From Paralichthys olivaceus (Eukaryota; Chordata; Actinopteri; Pleuronectiformes; Paralichthyidae): 64,000 bases of DNA. The notes beneath the pieces are model-generated. The model ran no database searches. It was given only the letters and a program-made list of their open reading frames with translations, and was not told the origin of the DNA. The stretch spans positions 303,501 to 367,500 of the forward strand of contig NC_091094.1 in the NCBI RefSeq assembly GCF_024713975.1. Direction: 5' to 3'. This document shows, piece by piece, positions 10,192 to 22,670 of the stretch (positions are counted from its first letter, which is position 1; each line of letters opens with the position of its first letter). The position numbers and the translations under genes are program-made.

Positions 10192-12274
10192 TTAATCAGT
10201 TTGAGGTGTGTTTTCCTCCCGGACATGGAGGACAACGAGGCGGTGGTAAACCAGCCGGCGGTGTTGCGGCTGCAGGCAGTAGCTGATGCTCTGCTCCACC
10301 TCCTGGCAGCGTCGCAGGAATCGGCAGCGGTCCCGAGCCAACTGCTCCCAGGGGCTCCGGCGGTCCTCACATCCGAGGAAGAACTCCTCCACATGGTCAC
10401 AGAAACGAACCTGAGAGGAAGAGAGAAGAAACTTTCAGCCGATTGATGACTTTAACTTAACTTTATCATCACAGAGAATAAAAACAGAGGCTGAGACATG
10501 AGACACGGACCTTTTTGGTTGAAGCAGCGCTCTGAGATGAGGAGGAGGAGGAAGAGGAGGAGGAAGAGGAGGTGGCCGCGGGGGGGGCAGTCAGCTCAGA
10601 GAAGCCGCTGTCCAGACGCTCCTCGGCCTCGTCCTTCCTGTATTTAGGAGGAGAAGCTGTTTTTTGGTGGGGGGAGTGTGGGGGGGTCTGGGGGGCCCTC
10701 TTGGCCTTTGGAGACACCTTGTCGGACCCTTTTGTCCTGATTGGGGCCTGGAAGTTAAAGGGGCTGTAGGGGTCGGACGAGCAGCTGAACAAGCTCAACA
10801 GACGGATGCTCTCAACATCGTCAGCCTCGCTCGCCGAAGTCAAGTCGTCCCAGACGTCGAGGCTGGACAGAGGGGAGGGGAGGGGAGGGGAGGCAGTGGG
10901 GGCGGTGGAGGGTGGTGTGGCGGTCCTGGGCTGCTCGCTGTGTAGCTGGGCGCTGAAGCTTCGGGGGTTGTACGGGTCCAGACTTTGGCACAACGAGTTC
11001 CAGAGATGCTCGGACTCTGAGTCTACGCTGTCAGAGTCCGACAGATCAGATGACCCCTCACTGTCAAATCCATCATCATCATCATCGTCATCGTCATCGT
11101 CACTGGACTCTGATAGGCTGCTGCTGCTGTCGTCATCACTGCAGGGGCAGCCCATGATGAAGGCGATGGCTTTGTTCTGGCACAGGGGGGCGGAGAGCAC
11201 CTTATTGTCCGCGGACTGACCCTCATCAGCTGAGTGCTGTTGGTCCTCGTCTGTGTTCTCTGATGCTCCCTCAGACAACTCGTCCTGCATCGTGGTCACA
11301 CAGTTTTCCGTCGGTTGCGTCTCTTCACTCAAGGTCTTCACCAGGAAGTGTTCCTCCTCCAGACTGGAGTAACCATTGTCCTGATCAGGGGTCAGAAGTG
11401 GTGACTGGCTGAAGGCGCCGCCTCGTGGGCTGCTACTGATGCTGAGGTCTGGAGTGGACCCCTCTGTGTTCTGGACTGTGTGAAGACCTCCATTGTCAGC
11501 CAGCTCCTCTTTGTGCTCAGTAGCTCCAGTGTTTTCTCCCAGAGTCGGTTCCTCGCCACCGCTCTGAACAAACACATGGGTTGTTTCTGCAGGGGGGGGA
11601 TTTGTCCCTGGCTGTTGTGGACAGAGTTGGTTTGTCTCCATCTGGTCCTCAGTCCAGGACAAAGCTCTCTGTGAACTGTCCTCACCCCCCCACAAACTGC
11701 CCCACCACGTCCCCCCGTGACTGCCCCTCCACCAGTCCGCCCCCCCCCTGGGTTGGACTTCCTGAGCTGGGTTCATCAGAACATGGTTCACAAAGGTTCT
11801 GAAAGAGGACAAATATCCGACCCGGGTGTGCGGACACAGGTTCCTCTCCTCTGTGTCTGTGATGCCCAAGTCCCGCAGGGACCCGGCGGTGAGCCACGGT
11901 GGAGCGGAGCCGTGTCCGGGCTCCAGCGGCCCCGCGGCCCCGTCCTGCTGACACCGCATGTCGGTCAGGTGTGCGGCCGCGTGCTGCGTTAACGGCATCA
12001 CGTGCTCCAGCTGTTTCAAAAAGTCTCTTTCTTCGTCAGTGAAGCTTCTCTGTTCACCTGCTCCGCTCCACCGGGGGCCCCCGTCGGCCGTGGCCCGGCC
12101 CGGGGCCCGAACCGGGAGGTATTTCTGCACAAATGACAGCGCGGGCCTTGACACCAGGCCGATCCACGAGCTTTCCTGACTGACAAGGCCGGCAGACATG
12201 ACACCGAGCCCGGCCGGAGAGGACGAGCTCTGCCCGCCGGATAAATGACCGTCATCCGTCATATTGTTGAACAT
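10192..12274 (-). CDS. ppp1r15b: Protein phosphatase 1 regulatory subunit 15B (CReP), eIF2alpha phosphatase targeting subunit
   Basis: Recruits PP1 to phosphorylated eIF2alpha and so sustains translation and ends the integrated stress response; acts in the cytosol and at the ER. Two exons: 10511-12274 (588 codons) and 10192-10410, giving 660 aa (human about 713). The join AAG|GT..AG|GTT gives KKVRFCDHVEEFF, the RVxF-type PP1-binding site plus the family's conserved core. The core continues ED..SPWEQLARDRCRFLRRCQEVEQSISYCL as in PPP1R15A/B. The middle is acidic and low complexity (Asp run around residues 405-415, Ser-rich ends) as in CReP. The start is the ATG at 12274; MTDDGHLSGG at 12262 is a possible second start. 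A minus-strand AATAAA at 9453-9458 would end the 3' UTR. The N-terminal half is poorly conserved, so identity rests mainly on exon 2 and the layout. Confidence 0.93.
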
Positions 12275-12293
12275 GTCGCTGACGTTCAAAGTG

Positions 12294-12308
12294 TCAGATA
12301 TAAAGCAT
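12294..12308 (-). promoter_or_regulatory. Upstream mini-ORF (MLYI-stop) just before the ppp1r15b start
   Basis: On the minus strand an ATG at 12306-12308 opens a four-codon frame ending at TGA 12294-12296. This is 19 bases before the main ATG. Mammalian PPP1R15A/B mRNAs are known for uORF-controlled translation; whether this one lies in the mRNA depends on the start site, which I cannot see. Confidence 0.4.
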
Positions 12309-12363
12309 GAAGGGACGGTCTGGAGCTGGTTCCGGTCCGGGGCTCAGCGGCAGCTTCACGGGG

Positions 12364-12472
12364 CTCTGGAACACTTTAAACTGGAACACTTTAAACTGGA
12401 ACACATTAAACTGGAACACATTAAACTGGAACACTTTAAACTGGAACACTTTAAACTGGAACACATTAAAAG
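12364..12472. repeat. 15-bp minisatellite upstream of ppp1r15b
   Basis: Seven copies of CTGGAACACTTTAAA, some with ACATTAAA, directly upstream of the ppp1r15b coding start, in its probable 5' UTR or promoter. Confidence 0.9.
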
Positions 12473-13116
12473 TCCTTCGTGGATCTTTACTCTTGATTCT
12501 TCACTGACTCTCACTCACACCGACTCCACGACCACCGAGAACCCAGGAAACATGAGCCGTCAGCCGGGCGGGCTCCGCGGTGTCGGCGCCTGTTGGCCCG
12601 CGGTGGTTGGACATCTTCCTCGTGGACAGTTTGGAACAGAAATTAAAGCTGAACACGGTCGAGTCCAGATCCGAGGACAGAACCAGGTCTGAGGACGGAA
12701 CCGAATCCATCGAGTCTGATGCGGATCTCCGGGAGACGAGCCGGTGCAGTTAGCGGGTTAGCTTAGCAGCAGCAGCTAGCTGACGGTTAGTTCCGCACAC
12801 AGCGACAGATCTCAGAGGTTGAACCCGGAGGACGTGACTCTGGATGAGGGTTAAAGTCTCCGTGGTCCCGGTTCGGATCCTCTTGACCGTCTTGTCTCGG
12901 TTCGGTTCTTCTTCGGATATTTCATCAGAAAGTTAAGGGACCGTCAACTCTAACACGTCTTTCCGGTGACGTAAGGTGGAGCTGCGCTAAGGGATCGTCG
13001 CAGTTTTACTGAAGCGGAGGGAGCGAACAAAGATCACGTGGCCTCGAGAAACGTACTTGACTTCCGGTCACCGGAAGCTTCAGTCTTTATATATCTATGA
13101 TCAGTCTGGTCTGATT
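12473..13116. other. GC-rich presumptive promoter region of ppp1r15b, ending at the satellite
   Basis: This CpG-containing stretch is unlike the AT-rich surroundings and fits a promoter. No coding sequence is evident. It also includes CCGGTGACGTAAG near 12963 (half-CRE type). Confidence 0.4.
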
Positions 13117-13130
13117 ATAGATATATAAAG
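13085..13130. repeat. Perfect 14-bp inverted repeat at the left satellite edge
   Basis: CTTTATATATCTAT (13085-13098) pairs with ATAGATATATAAAG (13117-13130). Inner ATCAG/CTGAT extends the stem. The right arm is the start of the first satellite monomer. Confidence 0.85.
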
Positions 13131-16100
13131 AGGGTCTGATCCTGTTTAAACCATAGATATATAAAGAGGGTCTGATCCTGTTTAAACCATAGACTGTATA
13201 TAAAGAGGGTCTGATCCTGTTTAAACCATAGACTGTATATAAAGAGGGTCTGATCCTGTTTAAATCATAGATATATAAAGAGGGTCTGATCCTGTTTAAA
13301 CCATAGACTGTATATAAAGAGGGCCTGATCCTGTTTAAACCATAGATATATAAAGAGGGTCTGATCCTGTTTAAACCATAGATATATAAAGAGGGTCTGA
13401 TCCTGTTTAAACCATAGATATATAAAGAGGGTCTGATCCTGTTTAAACCATAGACTGTATATAAAGAGGGTCTGATCCTGTTTAAACCATAGACTGTATA
13501 TAAAGAGGGTCTGATCCTGTTTAAACCATAGATATATAAAGAGGGTCTGATCCTGTTTAAACCATAGACTGTATATAAAGAGGGTCTGATCCTGTTTAAA
13601 CCATAGACTGTATATAAAGAGGGTCTGATCCTGTTTAAACCATAGATATATAAAGAGGGTCTGATCCTGTTTAAATCATAGACTGTATATAAAGAGGGTC
13701 TGATCCTGTTTAAACCATAGACTGTATATAAAGAGGGTCTGATCCTGTTTAAACCATAGACTGTATATAAAGAGGGTCTGATCCTGTTTAAACCATAGAC
13801 TGTATATAAAGAGGGTCTGATCCTGTTTAAACCATAGACTGTATATAAAGAGGGTCTGATCCTGTTTAAACCATAGATATATAAAGAGGGTCTGATCCTG
13901 TTTAAACCATAGACTGTATATAAAGAGGGTCTGATCCTGTTTAAACCATAGACTGTATATAAAGAGGGTCTGATCCTGTTTAAACCATAGACTGTATATA
14001 AAGAGGGTCTGATCCTGTTTAAACCATAGATATATAAAGAGGGTCTGATCCTGTTTAAACCATAGATATATAAAGAGGGTCTGATCCTGTTTAAACCATA
14101 GATATATAAAGAGGGTCTGATCCTGTTTAAACCATAGATATATAAAGAGGGTCTGATCCTGTTTAAACCATAGATATATAAAGAGGGTCTGATCCTGTTT
14201 AAACCATAGATATATAAAGAGGGTCTGATCCTGTTTAAACCATAGACTGTATATAAAGAGGGTCTGATCCTGTTTAAACCATAGACTGTATATAAAGAGG
14301 GTCTGATCCTGTTTAAATCATAGACTGTATATAAAGAGGGTCTGATCCTGTTTAAACCATAGATATATAAAGAGGGTCTGATCCTGTTTAAACCATAGAT
14401 ATATAAAGAGGGTCTGATCCTGTTTAAACCATAGACTGTATATAAAGAGGGTCTGATCCTGTTTAAACCATAGACTGTATATAAAGAGGGTCTGATCCTG
14501 TTTAAACCATAGACTGTATATAAAGAGGGTCTGATCCTGTTTAAACCATAGACTGTATATAAAGAGGGTCTGATCCTGTTTAAACCATAGATATATAAAG
14601 AGGGTCTGATCCTGTTTAAACCATAGACTGTATATAAAGAGGGTCTGATCCTGTTTAAACCATAGACTGTATATAAAGAGGGTCTGATCCTGTTTAAATC
14701 ATAGATATATAAAGAGGGTCTGATCCTGTTTAAACCATAGATATATAAAGAGGGTCTGATCCTGTTTAAACCACAGACTGTATATAAAGAGGGTCTGATC
14801 CTGTTTAAACCACAGACTGTATATAAAGAGGGTCTGATCCTGTTTAAACCATAGATATATAAAGAGGGTCTGATCCTGTTTAAACCATAGACTGTATATA
14901 AAGAGGGTCTGATCCTGTTTAAACCACAGACTGTATATAAAGAGGGTCTGATCCTGTTTAAACCATAGACTGTATATAAAGAGGGTCTGATCCTGTTTAA
15001 ACCATAGACTGTATATAAAGAGGGTCTGATCCTGTTTAAACCATAGACTGTATATAAAGAGGGTCTGATCCTGTTTAAACCACAGACTGTATATAAAGAG
15101 GGTCTGATCCTGTTTAAATCATAGATATATAAAGAGGGTCTGATCCTGTTTAAACCATAGACTGTATATAAAGAGGGTCTGATCCTGTTTAAATCATAGA
15201 TATATAAAGAGGGTCTGATCCTGTTTAAACCATAGACTGTATATAAAGAGGGTCTGATCCTGTTTAAACCATAGACTGTATATAAAGAGGGTCTGATCCT
15301 GTTTAAATCATAGATATATAAAGAGGGTCTGATCCTGTTTAAATCATAGACTGTATATAAAGAGGGTCTGATCCTGTTTAAACCATAGATATATAAAGAG
15401 GGTCTGATCCTGTTTAAATCATAGACTGTATATAAAGAGGGTCTGATCCTGTTTAAACCATAGACTGTATATAAAGAGGGTCTGATCCTGTTTAAACCAT
15501 AGACTGTATATAAAGAGGGTCTGATCCTGTTTAAACCACAGACTGTATATAAAGAGGGTCTGATCCTGTTTAAACCATAGACTGTATATAAAGAGGGTCT
15601 GATCCTGTTTAAACCATAGACTGTATATAAAGAGGGTCTGATCCTGTTTAAACCATAGATATATAAAGAGGGTCTGATCCTGTTTAAACCATAGATATAT
15701 AAAGAGGGTCTGATCCTGTTTAAACCATAGACTGTATATAAAGAGGGTCTGATCCTGTTTAAACCATAGACTGTATATAAAGAGGGTCTGATCCTGTTTA
15801 AACCATAGATATATAAAGAGGGTCTGATCCTGTTTAAATCATAGACTGTATATAAAGAGGGTCTGATCCTGTTTAAACCATAGACTGTATATAAAGAGGG
15901 TCTGATCCTGTTTAAACCATAGACTGTATATAAAGAGGGTCTGATCCTGTTTAAACCATAGATATATAAAGAGGGTCTGATCCTGTTTAAACCATAGACT
16001 GTATATAAAGAGGGTCTGATCCTGTTTAAACCATAGATATATAAAGAGGGTCTGATCCTGTTTAAACCATAGATATATAAAGAGGGTCTGATCCTGTTTA

Positions 16101-19100
16101 AACCATAGACTGTATATAAAGAGGGTCTGATCCTGTTTAAACCACAGACTGTATATAAAGAGGGTCTGATCCTGTTTAAACCATAGACTGTATATAAAGA
16201 GGGTCTGATCCTGTTTAAACCATAGACTGTATATAAAGAGGGTCTGATCCTGTTTAAACCATAGATATATAAAGAGGGTCTGATCCTGTTTAAACCATAG
16301 ATATATAAAGAGGGTCTGATCCTGTTTAAACCATAGACTGTATATAAAGAGGGTCTGATCCTGTTTAAACCACAGACTGTATATAAAGAGGGTCTGATCC
16401 TGTTTAAACCATAGATATATAAAGAGGGTCTGATCCTGTTTAAATCATAGACTGTATATAAAGAGGGTCTGATCCTGTTTAAACCACAGACTGTATATAA
16501 AGAGGGTCTGATCCTGTTTAAATCATAGACTGTATATAAAGAGGGTCTGATCCTGTTTAAACCATAGACTGTATATAAAGAGGGTCTGATCCTGTTTAAA
16601 CCATAGACTGTATATAAAGAGGGTCTGATCCTGTTTAAACCATAGATATATAAAGAGGGTCTGATCCTGTTTAAACCATAGACTGTATATAAAGAGGGTC
16701 TGATCCTGTTTAAACCACAGACTGTATATAAAGAGGGTCTGATCCTGTTTAAACCACAGACTGTATATAAAGAGGGTCTGATCCTGTTTAAATCATAGAT
16801 ATATAAAGAGGGTCTGATCCTGTTTAAACCATAGACTGTATATAAAGAGGGTCTGATCCTGTTTAAACCATAGACTGTATATAAAGAGGGTCTGATCCTG
16901 TTTAAACCATAGACTGTATATAAAGAGGGTCTGATCCTGTTTAAACCACAGACTGTATATAAAGAGGGTCTGATCCTGTTTAAATCATAGATATATAAAG
17001 AGGGTCTGATCCTGTTTAAACCATAGACTGTATATAAAGAGGGTCTGATCCTGTTTAAACCATAGACTGTATATAAAGAGGGTCTGATCCTGTTTAAATC
17101 ATAGATATATAAAGAGGGTCTGATCCTGTTTAAATCATAGACTGTATATAAAGAGGGTCTGATCCTGTTTAAACCATAGATATATAAAGAGGGTCTGATC
17201 CTGTTTAAATCATAGACTGTATATAAAGAGGGTCTGATCCTGTTTAAACCATAGACTGTATATAAAGAGGGTCTGATCCTGTTTAAATCATAGACTGTAT
17301 ATAAAGAGGGTCTGATCCTGTTTAAATCATAGATATATAAAGAGGGTCTGATCCTGTTTAAACCATAGACTGTATATAAAGAGGGTCTGATCCTGTTTAA
17401 ACCATAGACTGTATATAAAGAGGGTCTGATCCTGTTTAAATCATAGATATATAAAGAGGGTCTGATCCTGTTTAAATCATAGACTGTATATAAAGAGGGT
17501 CTGATCCTGTTTAAACCATAGATATATAAAGAGGGTCTGATCCTGTTTAAATCATAGACTGTATATAAAGAGGGTCTGATCCTGTTTAAACCATAGACTG
17601 TATATAAAGAGGGTCTGATCCTGTTTGAACCATAGACTGTATATAAAGAGGGTCTGATCCTGTTTAAACCATAGACTGTATATAAAGAGGGTCTGATCCT
17701 GTTTAAACCATAGACTGTATATAAAGAGGGTCTGATCCTGTTTAAACCATAGATATATAAAGAGGGTCTGATCCTGTTTAAACCATAGATATATAAAGAG
17801 GGTCTGATCCTGTTTAAATCATAGACTGTATATAAAGAGGGTCTGATCCTGTTTAAACCATAGACTGTATATAAAGAGGGTCTGATCCTGTTTAAACCAT
17901 AGACTGTATATAAAGAGGGTCTGATCCTGTTTAAACCATAGATATATAAAGAGGGTCTGATCCTGTTTAAACCATAGACTGTATATAAAGAGGGTCTGAT
18001 CCTGTTTAAACCACAGACTGTATATAAAGAGGGTCTGATCCTGTTTAAACCATAGACTGTATATAAAGAGGGTCTGATCCTGTTTAAATCATAGACTGTA
18101 TATAAAGAGGGTCTGATCCTGTTTAAACCACAGACTGTATATAAAGAGGGTCTGATCCTGTTTAAATCATAGACTGTATATAAAGAGGGTCTGATCCTGT
18201 TTAAACCATAGACTGTATATAAAGAGGGTCTGATCCTGTTTAAACCATAGACTGTATATAAAGAGGGTCTGATCCTGTTTAAACCATAGATATATAAAGA
18301 GGGTCTGATCCTGTTTAAACCATAGACTGTATATAAAGAGGGTCTGATCCTGTTTAAACCATAGATATATAAAGAGGGTCTGATCCTGTTTAAACCATAG
18401 ATATATAAAGAGGGTCTGATCCTGTTTAAACCATAGACTGTATATAAAGAGGGTCTGATCCTGTTTAAACCATAGACTGTATATAAAGAGGGTCTGATCC
18501 TGTTTAAACCATAGATATATAAAGAGGGTCTGATCCTGTTTAAACCATAGACTGTATATAAAGAGGGTCTGATCCTGTTTAAACCATAGACTGTATATAA
18601 AGAGGGTCTGATCCTGTTTAAACCATAGACTGTATATAAAGAGGGTCTGATCCTGTTTAAATCATAGACTGTATATAAAGAGGGTCTGATCCTGTTTAAA
18701 CCATAGATATATAAAGAGGGTCTGATCCTGTTTAAATCATAGACTGTATATAAAGAGGGTCTGATCCTGTTTAAACCATAGACTGTATATAAAGAGGGTC
18801 TGATCCTGTTTAAACCACAGACTGTATATAAAGAGGGTCTGATCCTGTTTAAACCATAGATATATAAAGAGGGTCTGATCCTGTTTAAATCATAGACTGT
18901 ATATAAAGAGGGTCTGATCCTGTTTAAACCACAGACTGTATATAAAGAGGGTCTGATCCTGTTTAAATCATAGACTGTATATAAAGAGGGTCTGATCCTG
19001 TTTAAACCATAGACTGTATATAAAGAGGGTCTGATCCTGTTTAAACCATAGACTGTATATAAAGAGGGTCTGATCCTGTTTAAACCATAGATATATAAAG

Positions 19101-20183
19101 AGGGTCTGATCCTGTTTAAACCATAGATATATAAAGAGGGTCTGATCCTGTTTAAACCATAGACTGTATATAAAGAGGGTCTGATCCTGTTTAAACCATA
19201 GATATATAAAGAGGGTCTGATCCTGTTTAAACCATAGACTGTATATAAAGAGGGTCTGATCCTGTTTAAACCATAGACTGTATATAAAGAGGGTCTGATC
19301 CTGTTTAAACCATAGACTGTATATAAAGAGGGTCTGATCCTGTTTAAACCATAGACTGTATATAAAGAGGGTCTGATCCTGTTTAAACCATAGACTGTAT
19401 ATAAAGAGGGTCTGATCCTGTTTAAATCATAGATATATAAAGAGGGTCTGATCCTGTTTAAATCATAGATATATAAAGAGGGTCTGATCCTGTTTAAATC
19501 ATAGATATATAAAGAGGGTCTGATCCTGTTTAAACCATAGACTGTATATAAAGAGGGTCTGATCCTGTTTAAACCATAGACTGTATATAAAGAGGGTCTG
19601 ATCCTGTTTAAATCATAGATATATAAAGAGGGTCTGATCCTGTTTAAATCATAGATATATAAAGAGGGTCTGATCCTGTTTAAACCATAGACTGTATATA
19701 AAGAGGGTCTGATCCTGTTTAAACCATAGACTGTATATAAAGAGGGTCTGATCCTGTTTAAATCATAGACTGTATATAAAGAGGGTCTGATCCTGTTTAA
19801 ACCATAGACTGTATATAAAGAGGGTCTGATCCTGTTTAAACCATAGACTGTATATAAAGAGGGTCTGATCCTGTTTAAACCATAGACTGTATATAAAGAG
19901 GGTCTGATCCTGTTTAAACCATAGATATATAAAGAGGGTCTGATCCTGTTTAAACCATAGACTGTATATAAAGAGGGTCTGATCCTGTTTAAACCATAGA
20001 TATATAAAGAGGGTCTGATCCTGTTTAAACCATAGACTGTATATAAAGAGGGTCTGATCCTGTTTAAACCATAGATATATAAAGAGGGTCTGATCCTGTT
20101 TAAATCATAGACTGTATATAAAGAGGGTCTGATCCTGTTTAAACCATAGACTGTATATAAAGAGGGTCTGATCCTGTTTAAAC
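13117..20183 (+). repeat. Satellite array of about 7.07 kb with 36/39-bp monomers
   Basis: The array repeats [A/T]CATAGA(CTG)TATATAAAGAGGGTCTGATCCTGTTTAAA without a break. Long monomers (39 bp) carry ACTGTATAT, short ones (36 bp) ATATAT, a 3-bp difference. A second variable site is CCAT/TCAT/CCAC. By length there are roughly 185 monomers. Substitutions outside these sites are very rare (for example TTTGAACC near 17624, GGGCCTG near 13321), so the array is young or actively homogenised. Variant order recurs in blocks (see findings). No open frame is present. Confidence 0.97.
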
Positions 20184-20273
20184 GTGTTGGTGGTAAAAAG
20201 AACGAAAGTAAATGAGGACATCACGCTCGTCTCCTCTTTACTCACGATGTCCTGAAATCACCGGTGGTTAAAA

Positions 20274-20294
20274 CTCTTTATATACAGTCTATGG
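20274..20294 (-). repeat. Single inverted copy of the satellite core beyond the array
   Basis: CTCTTTATATACAGTCTATGG is the exact reverse complement of the satellite core CCATAGACTGTATATAAAGAG. It lies 90 bp to the right of the array end. Confidence 0.9.
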
Positions 20295-20465
20295 GTTCAA
20301 CTGTGGCTTCAACTCGGAGTCACTGTTCATTCAGCTGCTGAGAAGCTCAAACGTAAACAATGTGCTGACCTGAACTTATGGATTCATCTTTATATCTATA
20401 TATCTAATATTTTTGTTCCCACCCATGTCACCGGATGGGCACCGTACGTCACAGCTGAACACGGA

Positions 20466-20745
20466 GAATAAACCTTTAGTTTAATTTAGTTTTATTTATT
20501 TAATATAGTTTTATTTATTTAATATAGTTTTATTTATTTAATTTATCTTATTTAATATAGTTTTATTTATTTAATATATCTTATTTAATTTAGTTTTATT
20601 TATTTAATTTATCTTATTTAATATAGTTTTATTTATTTAATATATCTTATTTAATTTAGTTTTATTTGCTTTATTTGTTTATTTATCATATTTAATTTAG
20701 TTTTTTTATTTATTTATTGTATTATATTTAGTTTTATTTATTTGA
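20466..20745. repeat. AT-rich degenerate tandem repeat (TTTAGTTTTATTTATTTAATAT)
   Basis: Irregular copies of TTTAGTTTTATTTATTTAATATATCTTA, low complexity. Confidence 0.8.
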
Positions 20746-20848
20746 ATCAAGGGTCTGAATTGATGACGTCATGTTAAACGTTGGATGATGATTATTTGGT
20801 GACGATGTTTTATTTATTATTTTATTTTAAATTACGCAGTTTACAAAA

Positions 20849-21003
20849 AGGATCCTTGTCCCCGGTCTGTCTCATTAACAGGATCCTTGTCCCCGGTCTG
20901 TCTCATTAACAGGATCCTTGTCCCCGGTCTGTCTCATTAACAGGATCCTTGTCCCCGGTCTGTCTCATTAACAGGATCCTTGTCCCCGGTCTGTCTCATT
21001 AAT
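20849..21003. repeat. 31-bp minisatellite, five copies
   Basis: Unit AGGATCCTTGTCCCCGGTCTGTCTCATTAAC occurs five times, identical except for the last base or two. Each carries a BamHI-type GGATCC. Confidence 0.95.
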
Positions 21004-21984
21004 CATTCAGTTTGTTTCTTATTTAGTCGTGTTGCTGTGTCCTGTGTTCAAAATAGTTTCAAGGAGAAAACTTGTCTGTTTCTGTTTCATCAATGAAATA
21101 AAATATCCAGACAAGTCTTGACAGGGACATTAAAACAAAATTTAATATATTTATATACAATTAAAATGTATTTTTAACATAATGACGGCGAATAACGATG
21201 CATGTTGTGAAATTAACGAAAGATTGGATTAAAAAAACACTTGAGACAAAAGAAAACAGGAAGATTTTATAAAAAACAAATCTTCAATCTGATGAGATTC
21301 ATTTCATTATATTATGAGATTCAAGTCAGAAAGTCCGAACTAAATCTTTTGTTGGAACCTGATCTTTTTAAATTCAATCGGGACAAAGACTCTGGAGAAG
21401 AGAACATTTTGCGTTTCGACACAGAAATTTGAAGTTTTGAAGAGAGAAGATAATTTTCTTCACTTTAACGTTAGAAGGAGATTTACCTTTAGTCCAACAG
21501 GTGATTGTTTGTCAGTGAAGTTTAAGTGAATGAAGAAAGAGAAAGAAGAAAAAAAGAACAGGAGAAATATTGTTTTTCAATTCAAGTTTATTTTTTAGTG
21601 CAAATGATACAAAAGAAGATGAAAATGAAAGTTAATTAAAAACAGCTTCTTTCTCTGAGAATCTGAACCTGAACGACTTCACTGCAGCAGAAAATATTCA
21701 CATTTTATATATCGTCAGTTTGTCCATTAAAAACAAAGATCAGGTTTATTTAGAATCTACATTGTGTGTTCTCAGGGTCAGAGGTCAGACTGTACTGTTC
21801 ACCACTCGTCTTCTCCACCAGGGTTCTTTCAGTTACAGTTCAAACTCTTCACGTTTCACCAGACTCCGTGAAAAAATATACAGATTTTCAAAAATCATTT
21901 CTACTGGTAAAAAAAAACATCAATCCACTTTGTGAGTCGTCACAATCATTCATCATACGAGACACAAGTTATCGTACAAACGTT

Positions 21985-22160
21985 AGAACGATGTACAAAC
22001 ATGCTAATGATCGTACAATCACAACGACTGTACAAACATGCTAATGATCGTACAATCACAACGACTGTACAAACATGCTAATGATTGTACAATCACAACG
22101 ACTGTACAAACATGCTAATGATTGTACAATCACAACGACTGTACAAACATGCTAATGACA
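21985..22160. repeat. 37-bp minisatellite, about 4.5 copies
   Basis: Unit GTACAAACATGCTAATGATCGTACAATCACAACGACT; copies differ at GATC/GATT. Confidence 0.92.
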
Positions 22161-22205
22161 GAAACATCTGGAGCAGAGCAGAAACATCTGGAGCAGAGCA
22201 GAAAC

Positions 22206-22670
22206 ACCCCGGTCACAAACTCTTTGAGACCCTCCCTCTGGCAGGAGGCTGCGGTCCATCAGGACCAAAACCTCACACCACAAGAACAATTTTTCTCATC
22301 CACTACTAGTCTCATCAACAAGGCCCCGCACCCACCCTGACACTCCTTCACACTCCACCTCTGCCTCCATATGTCACACTGACACTGCATTCACTACTCT
22401 ATGCGTTACATTAACGCTCAGCTTTATGCTTTCATATTGGAAATACTCTGCATACTGTGAACACTATAATTACCCAGCTGTACTGCTCTTCTTATTTTTT
22501 TTACCTTTAAAAATATACTGTGTATATATTTGTATTGTCAAATTTAAATTTTCTTATCTTCTTATGTTTAGAGATGCCTGACATGCACCAACAAAACCAA
22601 AACAAATTCCATGTATGTGTAAAAAACTAACTTGGCAATAAAACCCTTTCTGATTCTAAAGAGTCTTGAG
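22206..22670 (+). mobile_element. LINE 3' end (ORF2 C-terminus plus 3' UTR)
   Basis: GGCTGCGGTCCATCAGGACCAAAACCTCACACCACAAGAACA through CTCATCAACAAGGCCC is the conserved end of a fish LINE ORF2 (RSIRTKTSHHKNNF..LINKA pattern after frameshifts). The 3' UTR ends ACTTGGCAATAAAACCCTTTCTGATTC. It is dead: the frame is broken and only the tail is present. Confidence 0.65.

Noticed and set aside
10806-11219. Open frames on the plus strand across ppp1r15b
   Set aside because: Shadow of the acidic, Ser-rich exon on the other strand; no start or splice support.
13117-20183. CRISPR-like regular repeats
   Set aside because: There are no unique spacers between repeats and the host is a vertebrate. It is a satellite.
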